10,798 bases of DNA from XBB1006 sp051877515 (GCA_051877515.1 JBJEIY010000022.1:1-10798), one strand, 5' to 3'. Positions 1 through 7,396 are shown, counted from the first letter of the stretch. Notes: generated by a model from the letters alone, not told the origin. Numbers and translations: made by a program.

Positions 1-15
1 ACTTAGCCGATTTAA

Positions 16-45
16 AACTTAACTATTGACTTTCTTTAATAGTTA
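16..45 (-). terminator. Possible weak AT-rich terminator after the ATP-grasp gene
   Basis: Read on the minus strand, TAACTATT and AATAGTTA form a perfect 8-bp inverted repeat around a 10-nt loop (positions 20-45), followed by AGTTTTAAA. It starts a few bases after the stop codon of the ATP-grasp gene, which is the right place for a terminator. The stem has almost no G-C pairs and the T run is short, so it would be a weak terminator or may only be a chance repeat. Confidence 0.35.
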
Positions 46-48
46 GTC

Positions 49-1098
49 TTATTTGATCACCTTGTGATGGCGGTAAAAATCACCCAGTTCCCCATTTCTC
101 TGGCCGCCCCACAGCTGAATGATATTCACGCCGGAAGAGGTATTGGCTTCAATGATACAAAGCTCGCCATCTTCCATCAGTACAATATCCCAGGCAATAA
201 AATACATGTAAGGGAACTTTCTGGTTAAGGCCAGCATCTGCTCTTTCACCCGTTCCCAATTAGGTATCCTGGCTCCTTCAATTGGCGCTCCGGAATCCGG
301 ATGCACCTTGTATACATTCCGGTTATGCAGACATCTTCCCTCTGACAACACACCGGTATCAAGATCGATCTTGCTTACCAGTCCGCCCCGGCTTCCGTTA
401 TCCACCGGAATGGTTGCAGAGGTTCCGATACGCTGTACTGCAAAGAAGATTTTAAATTCATTGGTTTTTGGATCTCTCAGAGTGATCATCCGGATGGTAT
501 TCACCGTCTTATCATACAATGCATCCGCATAAGCATGCTGTTTGATGGATTCGCTGATAAACCAGTTATCCCTTTTTTTCAAAAAATCCACAAACTGCCG
601 GGAAGAATACTCCTCCTGGTCCACATAGATCTTACCATCCACATACCGCAGGATATTCACGCCGTTTCCTTTTCCCTTGCCGTATGGTTTAATGAACAGT
701 GTCTCCTTCTGTTTTAAAAGTTCTTCCACCTCTTCGTACTGTCTGACCTCGCTGTCAAACCCGGTAAGAAAACCGTCATTTTTGATCATATAGCTTTCCG
801 GCACACGGATATACTGCTTCAGGATCTCTGCAGCCGCAATTTTGTTATTCAAAAGAAAATCAAAAGGTGCATTGATATACCGGGAGCGATACCAGTCATA
901 TTCCGAAAGATATTCCCTCTTGTCATTATGGTCAAAATCGTAAAGCATCCACTGGTCTGCCAGAAAACCGCCTCCGAAGTTTGCTCTCAGCTTTTTGATA
1001 AAAGAGCATTTGAAGTGATTTTTGGCAAATATGATATTCTTCCAATAGACTACAAAAAATCTCAGATGGTTATATCCCGTTCTCAAAAACTTATTCAT
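49..1098 (-). CDS. Sugar-transfer-associated ATP-grasp protein (cell-surface polysaccharide biosynthesis)
   Basis: Predicted cytoplasmic protein of 349 residues with a full ATP-grasp fold, resembling the 'sugar-transfer associated ATP-grasp' family (PF14397 type) found in capsule and wall-polymer clusters. Visible elements, numbered from the chosen ATG: the first ATP-binding lysine in FIKPYGKGKG (K137), R203 in the NTIRMITLRD strand, a glycine-rich RGGL segment near 237-240, and the metal-binding pair D304 (AWDIV) and E317/N319 (IIEANT). Such enzymes make acyl-phosphate intermediates and ligate an amine or related acceptor; the actual substrate here is unknown. I chose the ATG at 1098, which has a purine-rich stretch (GAGAGAAAG) before it. 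The same frame extends to a TTG at 1143, but that lies at the predicted start of a local promoter and has no convincing ribosome binding site. It is the last visible gene of the tagH-murI-glycerophosphotransferase operon, which supports a role in decorating or building a surface polymer. Confidence 0.8.
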   Translation of the reverse strand: MNKFLRTGYNHLRFFVVYWKNIIFAKNHFKCSFIKKLRANFGGGFLADQWMLYDFDHNDKREYLSEYDWYRSRYINAPFDFLLNNKIAAAEILKQYIRVPESYMIKNDGFLTGFDSEVRQYEEVEELLKQKETLFIKPYGKGKGNGVNILRYVDGKIYVDQEEYSSRQFVDFLKKRDNWFISESIKQHAYADALYDKTVNTIRMITLRDPKTNEFKIFFAVQRIGTSATIPVDNGSRGGLVSKIDLDTGVLSEGRCLHNRNVYKVHPDSGAPIEGARIPNWERVKEQMLALTRKFPYMYFIAWDIVLMEDGELCIIEANTSSGVNIIQLWGGQRNGELGDFYRHHKVIK

Positions 1099-1149
1099 AC
1101 TTTCTCTCTTTTCGTTTATAGGTTCCCTGCTTTGCAATAACAATGCTTT

Positions 1150-1178
1150 AGTTTATCACATTCCTCTGTCGGGCGCAA
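1150..1178 (-). promoter_or_regulatory. Possible internal promoter ahead of the ATP-grasp gene
   Basis: In the roughly 80-base gap before the ATG at 1098, the minus strand reads TTGCGC (1173-1178), a 17-nt spacer, then TAAACT (1150-1155) preceded by TGA, giving an extended -10. The -35 matches consensus at only three positions. It could add transcription to the last gene of the operon, but may be coincidental. Confidence 0.3.
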
Positions 1179-1180
1179 GT

Positions 1181-2302
1181 TTACCGGCTGGTCCCGGTAT
1201 GCTTAAGCACCTCCCGTGCCAGACTTTCTGTGGAACTTCCCAGGTTTTCCGGCAGATAATCGCGCCGGTACGCATCCAGAACTTCCTGGGGATATTCTTT
1301 CAAAGTCAGTGCCTCCATTAACTGTTTCGCATCCTGAAAAGCACAGCCCGGCATGGACTCAAAGGGATTGACATTAATGCCGTTTCTGGCAGTATATTCT
1401 TCATAATCATATAGATAATAATATGTTTTCTTATTTAAAACCGCTGCCTCCAAAGCGATGGCTGAGTAATCCGTGATCAGGTAATCACACACAGCAAGAA
1501 GATCGACTGCAGAAAACTCCGGACAAAGCAGCACCCCCGGTCTGTTACAGCGTAACTCCTGATTCGGATGGCTCTTAAGCAGCAGAACATATTGCTTGAA
1601 ATCAATGGCATCAATCAAAGGCTCCCAGTTTAGCTCCTGATAACGCCGAAAAGTGGGGGCATATAAAATGATCTTTTTTCCCTCTAACTCCGGATAAGTC
1701 TGAAAAACCTTTCTGCGGTTTGCCTCTTCCGTTAACAGCAGGTGATCAATTCTGGGAAGACCGATATTCAGCAGCTTGTCCTCGGTTGTACCAAAAGACT
1801 CACAGTAAAAACGGTTAAAAGCCTTTCCTCCTGCAATGATCCTGTCATAGTTTCGATGCATGCAAAGAAGCTCTGCAGTCTGCCTGCTTCTCCCCGATTC
1901 TTTTCCCACAGTCTGATACCCGGATTTTTTAATTTTTCCAATGGCATGCCACATCTGTATCACCGTCAGGGAAGCCTTATGTTTCAGCATACACACTGCC
2001 GGCCAGTACGCATCCAGGACGCAAACGGAAGACGTTGCCAGATGATACATACTCCTTACGGTATCCAGTGCAAAACCAAATAATCCTTTCCCGGAATCAT
2101 CCAGCCGGTTACAGATTGCTACGATCTTTATCCTTCCCCCACTCTGCTTCTCCAGTTCTTCTTTCAGCATCCGAAAGTCTAAGGACAACTGATCCGACTG
2201 TCTGCTTAAAAACAGAACCTCGTCGGTATCTGTGGGAAGCAGTTTAAAAACTGTATATAAAACTGTCATCAATGCCTTTCCCAGGCCAACAATTAATTTC
2301 AT
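1181..2302 (-). CDS. CDP-glycerol:poly(glycerophosphate) glycerophosphotransferase family protein (TagB/TagF-like)
   Basis: A 373-residue enzyme of the CDP-glycerol glycerophosphotransferase family (PF04464, GT-B fold), which moves glycerol phosphate or ribitol phosphate from a CDP-activated donor onto a lipid-linked teichoic-acid precursor at the inner face of the membrane. Family landmarks are all visible: QMWHAIGKIKKSGYQ near residues 116-130 with the catalytic-type histidine (H119), GLPRID near 181, YAPTFRR near 214-220, KSHPN with H245, and the donor-binding ITDYSAIALEA near 276-286. The length is close to single-domain TagB (about 380 residues) rather than the two-domain TagF, so a primase or short-chain role is plausible but the exact step is inference. 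The ATG at 2302 follows AAAGG at a usable distance and lies 23 bases after the murI stop, so the genes are almost certainly co-transcribed. No frameshifts or missing key residues are seen. Confidence 0.88.
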   Translation of the reverse strand: MKLIVGLGKALMTVLYTVFKLLPTDTDEVLFLSRQSDQLSLDFRMLKEELEKQSGGRIKIVAICNRLDDSGKGLFGFALDTVRSMYHLATSSVCVLDAYWPAVCMLKHKASLTVIQMWHAIGKIKKSGYQTVGKESGRSRQTAELLCMHRNYDRIIAGGKAFNRFYCESFGTTEDKLLNIGLPRIDHLLLTEEANRRKVFQTYPELEGKKIILYAPTFRRYQELNWEPLIDAIDFKQYVLLLKSHPNQELRCNRPGVLLCPEFSAVDLLAVCDYLITDYSAIALEAAVLNKKTYYYLYDYEEYTARNGINVNPFESMPGCAFQDAKQLMEALTLKEYPQEVLDAYRRDYLPENLGSSTESLAREVLKHTGTSR

Positions 2303-2325
2303 TCTTTCTGCCTTTCCCGGGCCGG

Positions 2326-3144
2326 CTAGTCCATGAATTTTTTAAAACAGACATGAACCTCCTGATTTTCCTTAAAAACCCGGTCGATCATATTCTGGAA
2401 GTTTTCCGACAGGTCACTGGCAAAACATAAGTGTTCTCTGGTATTGCTTTCATCTGCCAGCATATCCCGTTCTTCCAGGATTTCTTTTACACGACCCACA
2501 ACCACTTCCGAAGGGTTTAACAATTCCAGCTCAGGATACAATCTATGAAGGTTCTCCCGGATAAACGGATAGTGTGTACATCCTAATACCAGTTTTTTCA
2601 GATCATGCTCCCTGATAAAATCCGTAAGATAATACTGAATGGTAAGATCCATGATCTCATTATCAATGATCCCCTCCTCAATCAGGGGTACAAACAACGG
2701 ACAGGCTTTACTAAACATCCTGATCCTGCTGTTCTGGGATGTTACAAGATTGGTGTAGATCCCACTGGCAACCGTTGCTTTGGTTCCGATCACGCCGATC
2801 GCTCCGGGTTCTTCCTGTCGCGCCCGGTACACGATCTGCTCTGCCATAGGCTCTATCACCCCGATCACGGGAATCTGGGGATGCCGTTCTCTCAGGGCAT
2901 CCATACAGGTTGCACTGATGGTATTGCAGGCAATGACAATCATTTTCACATCATGACTTACCAGATAATCCGATATCTGAAATGCAAACTTGCGGATGGT
3001 ATCCGGTGCCTTGGAACCATAGGGCGTTCTGGCTGTATCTCCGTAATATACAACCTTTTCATTTGGTAACAGTCTCTGCAGTGCAGGAATACTGGTCAGT
3101 CCTCCTATACCCGAATCAAAAAAACCTATCGGTCTGTTATCCAT
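2326..3144 (-). CDS. murI: Glutamate racemase
   Basis: A complete 272-residue cytoplasmic enzyme that interconverts L- and D-glutamate, supplying D-Glu for peptidoglycan stem peptides. The N terminus IGFFDSGIGGLTS carries the catalytic-site aspartate D10. The two cysteine acid/base residues are present: C73 in VIACNT, and C189 in LVLGCTHYPF with H191 beside it. YYGDTARTPYG (residues 33-43) is the conserved substrate-binding loop. Length and motif spacing are standard. The start at 3144 follows a GGAAGGAAG-type ribosome binding site and is 15 bases after the tagH stop; the next gene begins 23 bases after the murI stop. Racemase genes often sit with other cell-wall genes; here it is flanked on both sides by teichoic-acid-type genes, suggesting coordinated peptidoglycan and wall-polymer synthesis. 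Confidence 0.96.
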   Translation of the reverse strand: MDNRPIGFFDSGIGGLTSIPALQRLLPNEKVVYYGDTARTPYGSKAPDTIRKFAFQISDYLVSHDVKMIVIACNTISATCMDALRERHPQIPVIGVIEPMAEQIVYRARQEEPGAIGVIGTKATVASGIYTNLVTSQNSRIRMFSKACPLFVPLIEEGIIDNEIMDLTIQYYLTDFIREHDLKKLVLGCTHYPFIRENLHRLYPELELLNPSEVVVGRVKEILEERDMLADESNTREHLCFASDLSENFQNMIDRVFKENQEVHVCFKKFMD

Positions 3145-3159
3145 CTATCTTCTTCCTTC

Positions 3160-3963
3160 CTATCCCTTCATCTGCATGATGGTCTTCTTGCCCGGTCGCT
3201 TTCCGGTAGCCGCAATCTCTTTGTCTACCATCTCTTCGTAAAACTCCGCTGCTTTTTCTACCTCATCATCATACAGGATCTTTCCGTCTTTTAATACAAT
3301 GCCTCTCTCGCAGAAGTCTTTGGCCACAGTGGTAGTATGGGTTACGAACAAAAAAGTAACCTCTCCGGAGCTTAAGATTTCTTTGATCTTCCTGTTGCAT
3401 TTCAAACGAAAAGCTTTATCGCCTACACTCAAAGCCTCATCCACGATAAGGATTTCCGGCTGAACATTGGCATTAATGGCAAAACCAAGACGGGCTTTCA
3501 TTCCGCTGGAATAAGTTCTTACCGGCTGGTCAATGTAATCACCGATATCTGCAAATTCTACAATGTCACTCTCCAGTTTTGCAATCTCCTCATCCGGGAT
3601 TCCCATGAGCTGTCCGCGAAAATAGATATTTTCCCGTCCTGTGAAATCCGGATCAAATCCGGCAGTAAGTTCCAAGAGGGCACTTACCCGTCCGTTCACG
3701 GTGATTTCTCCACAGGTAGGATAGATCACTCCGGTAATCATCTTAAGCAAAGTCGACTTACCGGCTCCGTTTCTTCCGAATAAGGCAACGGATTCCCCTT
3801 TTTTTACTTCCAGGGACATATCATTAATAGCCAGCTTGACCTTGGGCTTAATCTTCTTATTAAACACGGCATACAGTCTCTGCTTATCGTCTTTATACAA
3901 CTTATACCGTTTTGTCACATGCTTTAATTCAATTGCGGTCTGTTTCTCGTTATCCACATTCAT
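3160..3963 (-). CDS. tagH: Teichoic acid/polysaccharide export ABC transporter ATP-binding protein (TagH-like)
   Basis: A 267-residue ATPase that would energise export of a lipid-linked wall teichoic acid or related polymer across the cytoplasmic membrane, with a two-component permease (TagG/Wzm type). Visible elements: Walker A GRNGAGKST (63-71), the ABC signature YSSGM (151-155) in the segment IGDYIDQPVRTYSSGM, which is highly characteristic of TagH, Walker B ILIVDEALSVGD (171-182), and the switch histidine in FVTHTT (H209). The C terminus is short and basic, and it lacks the long extracytoplasmic extension of Bacillus subtilis TagH, resembling the compact clostridial or Wzt-like forms. The ATG at 3963 follows GAGGAG. 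It is the first gene of the operon and is preceded by a strong promoter and a tiny leader ORF. No permease gene is adjacent on either side; it is not between this gene and DUF554 and may lie beyond position 1 or elsewhere. Confidence 0.9.
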   Translation of the reverse strand: MNVDNEKQTAIELKHVTKRYKLYKDDKQRLYAVFNKKIKPKVKLAINDMSLEVKKGESVALFGRNGAGKSTLLKMITGVIYPTCGEITVNGRVSALLELTAGFDPDFTGRENIYFRGQLMGIPDEEIAKLESDIVEFADIGDYIDQPVRTYSSGMKARLGFAINANVQPEILIVDEALSVGDKAFRLKCNRKIKEILSSGEVTFLFVTHTTTVAKDFCERGIVLKDGKILYDDEVEKAAEFYEEMVDKEIAATGKRPGKKTIMQMKG

Positions 3964-3975
3964 ATACGAATCTCC

Positions 3976-3990
3976 TCATGCATGGCGCAT
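3976..3990 (-). promoter_or_regulatory. Four-codon leader ORF (M-R-H-A-stop) before tagH
   Basis: The minus strand reads AAGGAG, 8 nt, then ATG CGC CAT GCA TGA. The stop codon TGA runs directly into the GGAG of the tagH ribosome binding site. A ribosome finishing this mini-ORF would sit on the tagH initiation region, so translational coupling or simple occlusion is possible. It may equally be a fortuitous ATG after a purine-rich stretch. Confidence 0.3.
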
Positions 3991-4018
3991 ACTGATTACT
4001 CCTTAAAACTTATCCCTA

Positions 4019-4047
4019 ATTATACCAAATTATTTGTTCTATCACAA
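4019..4047 (-). promoter_or_regulatory. Sigma-A-type promoter for the tagH-murI operon
   Basis: On the minus strand TTGTGA (4042-4047), a 17-nt spacer and TATAAT (4019-4024), the latter preceded by TGG, form an extended -10 promoter. The -10 is a perfect match and the spacing is ideal. Transcription would start near 4012, giving a leader of about 50 nt before tagH at 3963. The promoter lies after the DUF554 stop codon, so the envelope operon is separately transcribed, although no terminator is seen between DUF554 and it. Confidence 0.75.
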
Positions 4048-4074
4048 CTGTTTCCCGAATCCCCATGGTTTTCC

Positions 4075-4800
4075 TTAAAAAAATGGCAGAAACGCAAAGG
4101 CTACGGCAAACACCACGGCAGGAAGCAGATTTGCAACCTTGATGGTTCTGCCCCATACCAGATTCACTCCCACACAGAAAATCAGCACCGAACCCACCAT
4201 AGAAAGATTATGCAGCGCCATATCCGTCATAACCGGTTCCACCAGCCGCGCCAGCAGGGTTACCCCGCCCTGAAGAAGGAACACCGGAATCGCCGAAAAA
4301 ACAGGTCCCTTTCCTTTGGATGCTGCCATGATCATGACCATGATAAAATCCAGCACAGACTTCGCCATTAAAATCGTATAATCCCCATAAATCCCATCCT
4401 GGATCGATCCGATAATGGCCATAGCGCCGATACATACCGTAAAGGAAGTCGTAAGAAATCCATCAATAAACCCTGTATCGCTTTCGCTGTGACTTATGGT
4501 TTTCAGCCACTGGCCAAACTGCTCAAACCTTCCTTCCAGATTGACCCATTCTCCGATAAAAGCTCCCAATACCATGGAAAGGATCAGTACCAGGGACCCG
4601 GAGGAAGTGATACTTCCGTCCTTTGCCGCCGTTAACATTTTTTCCATGGCTCCACTGATTCCCAAAAAAATCGTACTTAAACCCAGCGCCTGTTCGATGG
4701 TTCTCTGAAAACCGGCTTTTATGCCCTTCCCCATGATCAGACCTAAAAGTCCTCCTGCCAGAATCGCTGCGGTATTGATCAAAGTTCCTAATCCTATCAT
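4075..4800 (-). CDS. DUF554 family integral membrane protein
   Basis: A 241-residue polytopic membrane protein recognisable as DUF554 (PF04474; YdfK/YqgA-like). The N terminus, MIGLGTLINTAAILAGGLLG, is a typical glycine-rich first membrane segment with its charged MGKGIK turn. Further hydrophobic segments lie near residues 70-85, 118-135, 140-158, 167-185 and 195-240, making about six to seven membrane passes. The family is conserved in Firmicutes and enterobacteria, but no transported substrate or activity is firmly assigned, so none is given here. The ATG at 4800 follows AGAGGA. It begins 25 bases after the hemerythrin stop codon and is very probably co-transcribed with it. The C terminus ends in a short hydrophobic FAFLPFF. 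Confidence concerns family membership only. Confidence 0.85.
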   Translation of the reverse strand: MIGLGTLINTAAILAGGLLGLIMGKGIKAGFQRTIEQALGLSTIFLGISGAMEKMLTAAKDGSITSSGSLVLILSMVLGAFIGEWVNLEGRFEQFGQWLKTISHSESDTGFIDGFLTTSFTVCIGAMAIIGSIQDGIYGDYTILMAKSVLDFIMVMIMAASKGKGPVFSAIPVFLLQGGVTLLARLVEPVMTDMALHNLSMVGSVLIFCVGVNLVWGRTIKVANLLPAVVFAVAFAFLPFF

Positions 4801-4825
4801 TGTTTTATCCTCTGTCTCTTTTTTT

Positions 4826-5626
4826 CTATGCCTTTGGGATGAGCTTATCTACTTTCAAAATATGATTTATAAGCCAGTTCTGTAAAAACTCCAGGAAATC
4901 ATACAAATAGGCCTCCTGGTTTTCATCCACATCATCCAGATTCAGCTCTTTCATCTTCTCAACAAAACTCTGATGGAGGATCTGCTGCTTTTCCAGTCCG
5001 TCATATCCAATACGACGCATATACTCCTCCTCATCGGCAAAATGAAACTGGGTGTAATCCTTCAGCTCGTCAATGATCTCCATAATGGAATCAAATTTAT
5101 CATGAACCAGTTCTGCTTCAATAGTGGCATGGATCTTGCCGATAATCTCAAACAACTTCCTATGCTCTTCATCCACCAGTTCTATGCCGGTTTTGAAGGT
5201 ATCGTCAAATACGGGAACCGTCGGCCTTTCCTCTTTCGTAAAGTGTCCGATCATAATATCACTTCCCAGGATATGTCCCACCAGCCATCTGGAAAGATAC
5301 TCCAGAAGATCCAGCATAACGCCCCGGGCGCTCTCATCTGTTACCGATGTATATGGATAACTTTTCACCTTCTCTATAAAAGCGGCATGCTCCGCTTTCT
5401 GACGATTCAGTTCCGGGTCATTCGTTTTCTCCATATATGCTTCCTCATGTGAAAAATGAGTTACCGCATACTGCTTTAATTCATTGATCAGCAGCACTGC
5501 CTGATCCATTGACCCCTGATGGTTTGTTAATGTCGCATCTGTTTCTGCGATCAGCTCAAATAATCTTCTGTGCTCTGCATCAATCTCAGGCACCCCGATC
5601 ATACAATCCTTCGTAAACGTAAACAT
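4826..5626 (-). CDS. Bacteriohemerythrin with two tandem hemerythrin domains
   Basis: A 266-residue soluble protein made of two hemerythrin four-helix domains in tandem, each expected to hold a non-haem di-iron site that binds O2 (or senses O2, NO or iron). Domain 1 (about 1-130) shows H19 (IDAEHRRLFE), H57/E61 (THFSHEE), H80 (EHAAF) and H118/D123 (VGHILGSD). Domain 2 (about 138-266) repeats this as H155 (VDEEHRKLFE), H195 (FHFADEEEYM), H218 (LHQSF) and H256 with D260 (INHILKVD). In both domains the histidine normally found four residues before the third-helix histidine is replaced by glutamine (Q76 and Q214). I chose the ATG at 5626 because GAAGGAGG sits 6-7 nt upstream; the frame runs on to 5653, but those codons overlap that ribosome binding site. 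In an anaerobe it probably serves oxygen scavenging or delivery, or iron homeostasis. It precedes DUF554 by 25 bases. No clear promoter of its own was found. Confidence 0.93.
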   Translation of the reverse strand: MFTFTKDCMIGVPEIDAEHRRLFELIAETDATLTNHQGSMDQAVLLINELKQYAVTHFSHEEAYMEKTNDPELNRQKAEHAAFIEKVKSYPYTSVTDESARGVMLDLLEYLSRWLVGHILGSDIMIGHFTKEERPTVPVFDDTFKTGIELVDEEHRKLFEIIGKIHATIEAELVHDKFDSIMEIIDELKDYTQFHFADEEEYMRRIGYDGLEKQQILHQSFVEKMKELNLDDVDENQEAYLYDFLEFLQNWLINHILKVDKLIPKA

Positions 5627-5651
5627 AGCTTCCCTCCTTCTGCAGATACAC

Positions 5652-5679
5652 AAAAGGACTTCCGCTTCTGCGAAAGTCC
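5652..5679 (-). terminator. Rho-independent terminator after the POT transporter gene
   Basis: On the minus strand GGACTTTCGC, an AGAA loop and GCGGAAGTCC form a 10-bp stem (one G-U pair) followed by TTTTGTGT. It ends the POT transcript 30-57 bases after its stop codon. It also lies only about 15 bases before the hemerythrin ribosome binding site, so any hemerythrin message starting further upstream must pass through it. Confidence 0.85.
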
Positions 5680-5708
5680 CTATGTATTAAGAATAAAGTT
5701 CCGAAAGA

Positions 5709-7079
5709 TTATTTCTCACTTTTATCCTTTACTAAGTTGGATAATGGTTTATCCAGAATGATCAGGAGAACTACACCAACTGCTGCAATTACTGCTGCAA
5801 TGATACAACCTGTAACAAAGCTGAGTTTTCCGCCGAACAGTCCATTGTAAAGGTAACCATATCCTTTTGCTGCAAAGAAGATAGCTAAGCCCCATACAGA
5901 CTGCATTACAGAGTAAATACGGCTTGGTGCATACTCAGCGATAAATGCGTTACCCAGTGGGGAGAAGAACATCTCACCAAGAGTGATCAGTAATGCAAAG
6001 ATAAGCATCCATAAGCAGCTGATCTGTCCGTCGCCACGAACAATATCAAGGAATCCAAAGTAAAGGTAACTAATACCAAGAGTTCCGATACCAAGCGCAC
6101 ATTTCTTGTAAATACTTAAATCGCCCTTCGGTCTGTTAGCAAGATATGTCCAAAGTCTTGGAGTAATAAACATACCAACTAATACACAGAATAAAGCATT
6201 TGCAGCGTCGAACCAGGTCAGAGGTACATTGTATCCTGCAACTACCCAGTTTGCATTCTCGCCCCAGTGATAATATACCGGCAGATATGCTAAATACCAT
6301 AAGATCCAGAAAATAATTGCAAAGAAGCATACCAGAATGATTGCTCCGACTCTCTTCTTCTCAACAGCAGTATAAGGAATATTCTTTGCTTCCTGCTTCT
6401 GAGCTTTTACTTCTGCCTCATGTGCAAGTTCTTCTGCTGTCTGCTCTTTCTTGAACGGTTTCTTTCCGGCATCGCCCATGAAACGTGATCCAACTGCGAA
6501 CCAGATAGCGCCTAACCACATAAGTACGGCAGCAACCTTGAAACATGGTCTGAATCCAAGAACATCACCTTCAGCAAAGATATCCTGATACATAATACCT
6601 ACCAGGAACGGACCAGCAAAAGCACCGATGTTTACTAAACTGTAACGGATTGAATATGCCTGATTCAGCTGATCTTTATCAACAATACGTCCAAGTAATG
6701 GACCGGTTTTGTAGAATGCAAGACCAATACTGATGCACCAGATCATTGCGTACATCATTGTGCTGTTTGTAGCAAGGGATCCTAACCAGTATCCTACACC
6801 ACAAATTGCCATACCAACCGGTGTTGTATAACGTGCACCGATCAAACGGTCACAGACGATAGAACACAGAATTGGAAGACCGTATGAGAAAGCGGTCAGA
6901 TTGGACTGCATGTTAGCTGCCACACCATCAGATAATCCTAAACCACCCTGTGCAACTCCTGTTGCAACGAACACAAGCAGGATAGAACGTCCAAGGTAAT
7001 AAGCGAAGCGCTCGAAGATTTCTGTACAGGAACAAGCCCAGAAACCAGCTGGCAGCTTCTTCTTTGTTTGAGTATCCAT
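5709..7079 (-). CDS. POT/PTR2-family proton-dependent oligopeptide transporter
   Basis: A 456-residue major-facilitator-superfamily membrane protein of the proton-coupled oligopeptide transporter (POT) family, importing di- and tripeptides with H+. The diagnostic proton-coupling motif ExxERFxYY is complete in the first helix (E20, E23, R24, F25, Y27, Y28). The family lysine appears in the YKTGPLLG segment (K124), followed by the POT signature region YSIRYSLVNIGAFAGPFL (142-159). GEMFFSPLGNAFIAEYAPSR (368-387) matches the late-helix POT signature. Hydrophobic segments fit 12 helices split by a long charged cytoplasmic loop (about 200-245). Bacterial POTs often have 14 helices; this is at the short end. 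The ATG at 7079 has an excellent AAGGAGGA ribosome binding site. The gene is monocistronic by its own promoter (7191-7219) and terminator (5652-5679). The substrate is inferred from the family; amino-acid or drug-like substrates cannot be excluded. Confidence 0.85.
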   Translation of the reverse strand: MDTQTKKKLPAGFWACSCTEIFERFAYYLGRSILLVFVATGVAQGGLGLSDGVAANMQSNLTAFSYGLPILCSIVCDRLIGARYTTPVGMAICGVGYWLGSLATNSTMMYAMIWCISIGLAFYKTGPLLGRIVDKDQLNQAYSIRYSLVNIGAFAGPFLVGIMYQDIFAEGDVLGFRPCFKVAAVLMWLGAIWFAVGSRFMGDAGKKPFKKEQTAEELAHEAEVKAQKQEAKNIPYTAVEKKRVGAIILVCFFAIIFWILWYLAYLPVYYHWGENANWVVAGYNVPLTWFDAANALFCVLVGMFITPRLWTYLANRPKGDLSIYKKCALGIGTLGISYLYFGFLDIVRGDGQISCLWMLIFALLITLGEMFFSPLGNAFIAEYAPSRIYSVMQSVWGLAIFFAAKGYGYLYNGLFGGKLSFVTGCIIAAVIAAVGVVLLIILDKPLSNLVKDKSEK

Positions 7080-7190
7080 ATACTCATCCTCCTTAAAAAT
7101 AGTTTATAAAACCGTAACACTATCCCGGATATTCCCATTTCAGTATATCGAAACAGAACTTCATCCTATTAAAGTAATACAGCTCTAATA

Positions 7191-7219
7191 ATTATAGTTA
7201 ATTTTATCTAATTTTTCAA
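7191..7219 (-). promoter_or_regulatory. Strong sigma-A-type promoter for the POT transporter
   Basis: The minus strand reads TTGAAA (7214-7219), exactly 17 nt, then TATAAT (7191-7196). Five of six -35 and all six -10 positions match consensus. Transcription would begin near 7184, leaving a leader of about 105 nt before the ATG at 7079. I saw no convincing riboswitch or terminator fold in that leader. Confidence 0.85.
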
Positions 7220-7396
7220 TTGTTTTGCCTGACTTTTTCACAGTATGATAATCGTTTTTGTGATTAGTTTCATTACAAATCCGCATGTCTGACCTTCGAT
7301 TATGTTCTCACAAATCCCTGTATACACATAGTTTATGGGAAGAGATTTGTTTTTATGAAACAAAATGCATAATCCGCGGCACCCGTCTAGCGATTC
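7220..7396. repeat. Intergenic region with an imperfect inverted repeat (7267-7361)
   Basis: This stretch is the upper part of the 317-base gap between the POT gene and the methyltransferase; the lower part is the POT promoter and leader. GTTTCATTACAAATC (7267-7281) is largely complementary to GATTTGTTTTTATGAAAC (7344-7361), pairing as two 7-bp blocks with an internal loop. A second copy of ACAAATC lies at about 7310 and can pair with the same GATTTGT, so two alternative folds are possible. On the plus strand the right arm contains a T run, but no plus-strand gene ends here. No ORF and no strong terminator for the methyltransferase were found. Confidence 0.45.

Noticed and set aside
1099..1143. 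N-terminal extension of the ATP-grasp protein to a TTG codon
   Set aside because: No ribosome binding site was found before the TTG, and a possible promoter would start transcription at about that position; the ATG at 1098 is preferred.
5627..5653. N-terminal extension of the hemerythrin
   Set aside because: These codons cover the strong GAAGGAGG ribosome binding site of the ATG at 5626, and the extra residues do not belong to a hemerythrin domain.
7200..7230. Possible CodY box near the POT promoter
   Set aside because: The AT-rich sequence around the -35 matches the CodY consensus (AATTTTCWGAAAATT) too poorly to report.
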